Under the pieces are notes generated by a model. It was not told the origin of the DNA. It searched no databases and saw nothing but the letters and a program-made list of their open reading frames with translations. A stretch of DNA of 64,000 bases from Magnetaquicoccus sp039908525 (GTDB lineage Bacteria > Pseudomonadota > Magnetococcia > Magnetococcales > Magnetaquicoccaceae): assembly GCA_039908525.1 (NCBI GenBank), contig JAMOAY010000007.1, positions 66,714 through 130,713 of the forward strand. The letters run 5' to 3'. The translations under genes and the position numbers were made by a program. Below are positions 61,436 through 64,000 of the stretch, piece after piece (the stretch's first letter is position 1; the number at the start of each line of letters is the position of its first letter).

Positions 61436-62509
61436 CTATGGCTGCCATGGCACATAGGGGATCAGCTCCCCCGTGCAACCGGCACGGTCAACCCCAAGAC
61501 GGTGTTCTCCCTCCTCCTTCTGCCAAACAAAAGTCGGCATTCCAGAGGCCTGGATCTCTTCGTCAGAGTAGAGTTCGATGATATCTGTATCGGCCAGATG
61601 CCCGATACAGACCTCTTGCAGCGTCCTGAGATAATAGCTGAGGGCAGCCGCATGCGCGATCCTGTCGCCCTGGAAATCAGCCCGTTGCGGGCGATAGGAA
61701 CTTTCGTAAAAGGCCTGGACCACAGACTTGTACAACCTGCCCGTCACATGCCGCATGCCAGGCTGACCGGGTATCAGGGTGATGCGCTCCCGCCAGAAAT
61801 CCGGCTCTCCCTCCGGAGGCATGCCGGTATCCGGTTGCAATCCATCCTCTCCCGGAAGTTGGGGCATGGCGTAAGAGACCGCCTCCAGGATCCACTCCCC
61901 CTGACTCACAACACGACGGAAGAGACCTTTTGCGCCGATGGAATTCCAGAATTTCCCGGCCGATGTCACACTTTCCACCAGGACTCCGACAAACTCATGC
62001 CCCAGGCGCTGCGCATGCTTCCTGGCCTCATGGCAAAAAATGGCGGCCACCAGCGTGCCCAACCCGGTACCCTGGCCGAAATCATGAAGGGCTGTGCCCC
62101 CGTATTCCAGAACATTGGCCATCCAGCGGTCAGAGTTCTTTTCACCAAACAAGGCAGGCCCAATGGCGCCCGTCATGCACCGACCCGTCGACATCTCGAA
62201 AAGAACCGCTGCCGTCCTGGCATCCGGTTTGTGCAAGAACTCCTCAACCCAGACATCCGCCGATTTCACCTCCCCGGGTGACATGCTGGCTTTCTGGCCA
62301 GGCAACGCATTTTGCTTCTGCAGAACCGTCACGAATGGCGCAATCACATCCCTCAGGCGCACCCTGTCCACCGTGGGATTCAGCGGACTCAGCATCTCCA
62401 ACCGTATCCCTTGCCCGGCCAGCGCGAGCACCGGATCGGCCACAGCACCGGACACGATATCCCGGGCCAGTGTACGATAAATCTCCCTGGAAATAATAAT
62501 TTGACTCAT
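61436..62509 (-). CDS. GNAT-like acyltransferase, second of a pair
   Basis: The 357-aa protein (from ATG 62509) has a GNAT-type acetyl-CoA motif (GQGTGLGTLVAAIFCHEARKH) and the downstream VTSAGKFWNSIGAKG pattern that usually follows it. The remaining ~180 residues are not recognised. Its ATG overlaps the stop of the preceding gene (ATGA). Both genes converge on the giant repeat gene. The target is unknown. Confidence 0.6.
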   Translation of the reverse strand: MSQIIISREIYRTLARDIVSGAVADPVLALAGQGIRLEMLSPLNPTVDRVRLRDVIAPFVTVLQKQNALPGQKASMSPGEVKSADVWVEEFLHKPDARTAAVLFEMSTGRCMTGAIGPALFGEKNSDRWMANVLEYGGTALHDFGQGTGLGTLVAAIFCHEARKHAQRLGHEFVGVLVESVTSAGKFWNSIGAKGLFRRVVSQGEWILEAVSYAMPQLPGEDGLQPDTGMPPEGEPDFWRERITLIPGQPGMRHVTGRLYKSVVQAFYESSYRPQRADFQGDRIAHAAALSYYLRTLQEVCIGHLADTDIIELYSDEEIQASGMPTFVWQKEEGEHRLGVDRAGCTGELIPYVPWQP

Positions 62510-63228
62510 GCAAACGCGCCGTCCGGAGCACGAGCAATCGTCCGATGCAGCACACCCAGGCACAGTGTTTCATCGACGACCAGGGGAACCTGTGACCGGT
62601 TTATCGTCGCGGCACCAATCACCTCATCAATGTGTGTCTGATGACCGGCAAGGTCTGGCACAGACAGATAATACAGGTCACAACCAGAATACAGAGATGT
62701 CATTTTCCTGACAAAATATGGATCGACATTCTGTTCCTCCAACGGTGACATCTTCAGTCGGGCTTGATAAATGGAACGCCCTTTGGGTGGCTGACCAGCC
62801 GGGGTGTCCATGAGGGTAAAGAAAGAGCTGAACCCGACTCGGTGCGCAAGTCTCATCATCCATGCCACAGAACGAGTGGCCAAACCCAGCCCCCTGTGTG
62901 CATCAGAAACAAAAACCCAGCCAGTATGAACAGCCGCCATCAGGTTCGGATCACACACGTAAGTTTGATTTTGTTGAAAGACGCCAACAGAACCAACGAT
63001 ACGGTGCGCTGTATCCCGAATCGCAAAATAGAGCAGCCAAGCATACTCGCCGTTGACAGGCTTGGCCCCAACGGCTTGCAGAAAATTGAACAAAGGATTA
63101 TCGGGAGCATTTTCATCAGTGGTGGCAATCTGGTGGACAACACGGCACAACTCGCCGGCCTGGCGCGCCGACTCGATGTCCAGAACGGGTTCAAGGGTGT
63201 AGGAACGACTCAACATGGACACTTGCAT
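62506..63228 (-). CDS. GNAT-like acyltransferase, first of a pair
   Basis: The ~240-aa protein has a GNAT-like core: VGSVGVFQQ, then GWVFVSDAHRGLGLATRSVAW, in which RGLGLA is the CoA-binding loop, and FTLMDTPAGQPPKG. ATG 63228 is used although its GGGAG is close; TTG 63237 and ATG 63216 are alternatives. It is translationally coupled to the following gene by ATGA. The two may form a heterodimer or act in sequence on the same substrate. Confidence 0.6.
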   Translation of the reverse strand: MQVSMLSRSYTLEPVLDIESARQAGELCRVVHQIATTDENAPDNPLFNFLQAVGAKPVNGEYAWLLYFAIRDTAHRIVGSVGVFQQNQTYVCDPNLMAAVHTGWVFVSDAHRGLGLATRSVAWMMRLAHRVGFSSFFTLMDTPAGQPPKGRSIYQARLKMSPLEEQNVDPYFVRKMTSLYSGCDLYYLSVPDLAGHQTHIDEVIGAATINRSQVPLVVDETLCLGVLHRTIARAPDGAFA

Positions 63229-63325
63229 CGCTCCCAATCAATGACCAGACAGACCGCAGCACGACACACAAACAATAAAACGCTCATCATCCTCCCAATC
63301 CATCGGTCAATACCGCCCGCCGCAT

Positions 63326-63868
63326 TCAAACCGGCATGCTCCTGTATCGTTCACGTTTGCGCTGTTCCAGGCGTTCTTGAGCTTTCTTGGCTTCGCTCAG
63401 GAACAAATTCCAACCATACGGCGGATAACTGACATACCGATGTGAAGGTTCCCATTCCAGAATCCGTGCGAGATAATAATCCCAGACCCCACCCGTGTCC
63501 TCCGTCAGGATGTTTCCGTTCCTGATCAGGAGAGCAACGGCTTCCAAATAGTTGATGTAGGCATCGAAATCCTCGTGCAATGTCTTCTGCTCGGGAGTCA
63601 ATTTGGCAGTGTATGGATCGCCATCCGACCCGTCTACCAAACGAAAAATCGTTTCCAGTGCCTCGTCATTGTGCTCAATTTTCGACCTGATATTTTTGTA
63701 GCTCTCATTCTCGATCATCTTGCATCGCGCTTCGTAATCCTTGTACACCATATCCCGGCGTCTTTCGACAAAATACCTCTTTGCCAAGATATACGCAGTT
63801 ATAAATGCCAAGGATGCTGTGGCTATGTCCACGATGAGCTTAAAGCCATAGTAGGTGCACTTATCCAT
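63326..63868 (-). CDS. membrane-anchored hypothetical protein with coiled coil
   Basis: The 180-aa protein has one N-terminal membrane helix (FKLIVDIATASLAFITAYIL) followed by a basic YFVERRR stretch and a long charged helical region with Tyr/Trp-rich 'YYLARILEWEPSHRYVSYPPYGW'. It resembles the DUF4760 class of single-pass proteins in layout, but I do not claim membership. ATG 63868 has GGGAG eight bases upstream. Bases 63869-64000 contain no gene I can support. Confidence 0.55.
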   Translation of the reverse strand: MDKCTYYGFKLIVDIATASLAFITAYILAKRYFVERRRDMVYKDYEARCKMIENESYKNIRSKIEHNDEALETIFRLVDGSDGDPYTAKLTPEQKTLHEDFDAYINYLEAVALLIRNGNILTEDTGGVWDYYLARILEWEPSHRYVSYPPYGWNLFLSEAKKAQERLEQRKRERYRSMPV

Positions 63869-64000
63869 CTTGACCACTCCCTAATTCTACTTTGTCACAT
63901 TAATTTCCTGTGCAATCAGTTGGAATATATGGTAAAAGCCCAAAACTGGAGGGTGTCAAAATCAACGCTAGTCAGGAGGGTTTGGAAATGACCGGAAAGC

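Noticed and set aside
1..64000. CRISPR arrays, insertion sequences, rRNA genes, prophage structural genes
   Set aside because: No regularly spaced direct repeats, transposase, rRNA or capsid/tail genes were seen. The only large tandem repeat is the protein-coding octad array.

Overview
The window is high-GC DNA from a respiratory, denitrifying bacterium of the Pseudomonadota. A GAF/HD-GYP regulator, FimV-like and GspE/PilB-like proteins, a split d1-heme gene set and a giant 'LTTxQ' repeat protein would fit the Magnetococcales or a neighbouring alphaproteobacterial branch. That placement is an inference; nothing in the window proves it.

Layout. Bases 1-160 hold two perfect dif-like (XerC/XerD) sites in inverted orientation, followed by a promoter and a GAF/HD-GYP gene. 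Next come a GspE/PilB-type ATPase and pdxJ (minus strand), and a 1074-residue secreted-type DUF4347/Ig-like/Calx-beta protein. A housekeeping block follows: glnE, an HNH nuclease, a small coiled-coil protein, cobL (cbiET), gyrA, serS and tRNA-Ser(UGA), with a broken PIN toxin and its antitoxin beside the tRNA. A minus-strand cobalamin operon (40-aa membrane peptide, cobU, cobT, cobS) continues into a FimV-like gene and an EcfT-like permease.

Bases 23.8-42.0 kb are a denitrification island: a cytochrome b/ferredoxin/MvhD fusion, nirS, nirC, nirF, three genes holding four NirD/L-type domains, nirJ, nirN, two exported pentapeptide-repeat proteins, a DUF420 protein, a 57-aa membrane peptide, a CuA subunit II, a heme-copper subunit I, ctaB, a SCO chaperone and nnrS. 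Subunit I keeps all six heme/CuB histidines but has Gln where oxygen reductases have the cross-linked Tyr. With nir genes around it and a matching FNR/Dnr-type box upstream, it is best read as a CuA-type nitric oxide reductase. NirS would reduce nitrite to NO and this enzyme would reduce NO to N2O. CtaB and SCO would supply heme O and copper, and NirFDLJN would make heme d1. nirE is not in the window.

Bases 42-45 kb hold a PilZ/CheX-like protein, an AIM24-like protein and a very divergent PurC, followed by full-length purL. A tightly packed plus-strand operon (49.4-54.9 kb) then encodes an MT-A70 adenine methyltransferase, a thymidylate synthase-like protein with an MtrA-like N-terminus, a HAD hydrolase, a DGxHR/ParB-like protein, dCTP deaminase, a membrane-anchored protein and a Maf pyrophosphatase. 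It runs directly into a 2130-residue protein made almost wholly of octapeptide repeats. Three tandem GC hairpins end that transcript. Two overlapping GNAT-like genes and a membrane-anchored hypothetical gene on the minus strand close the window.
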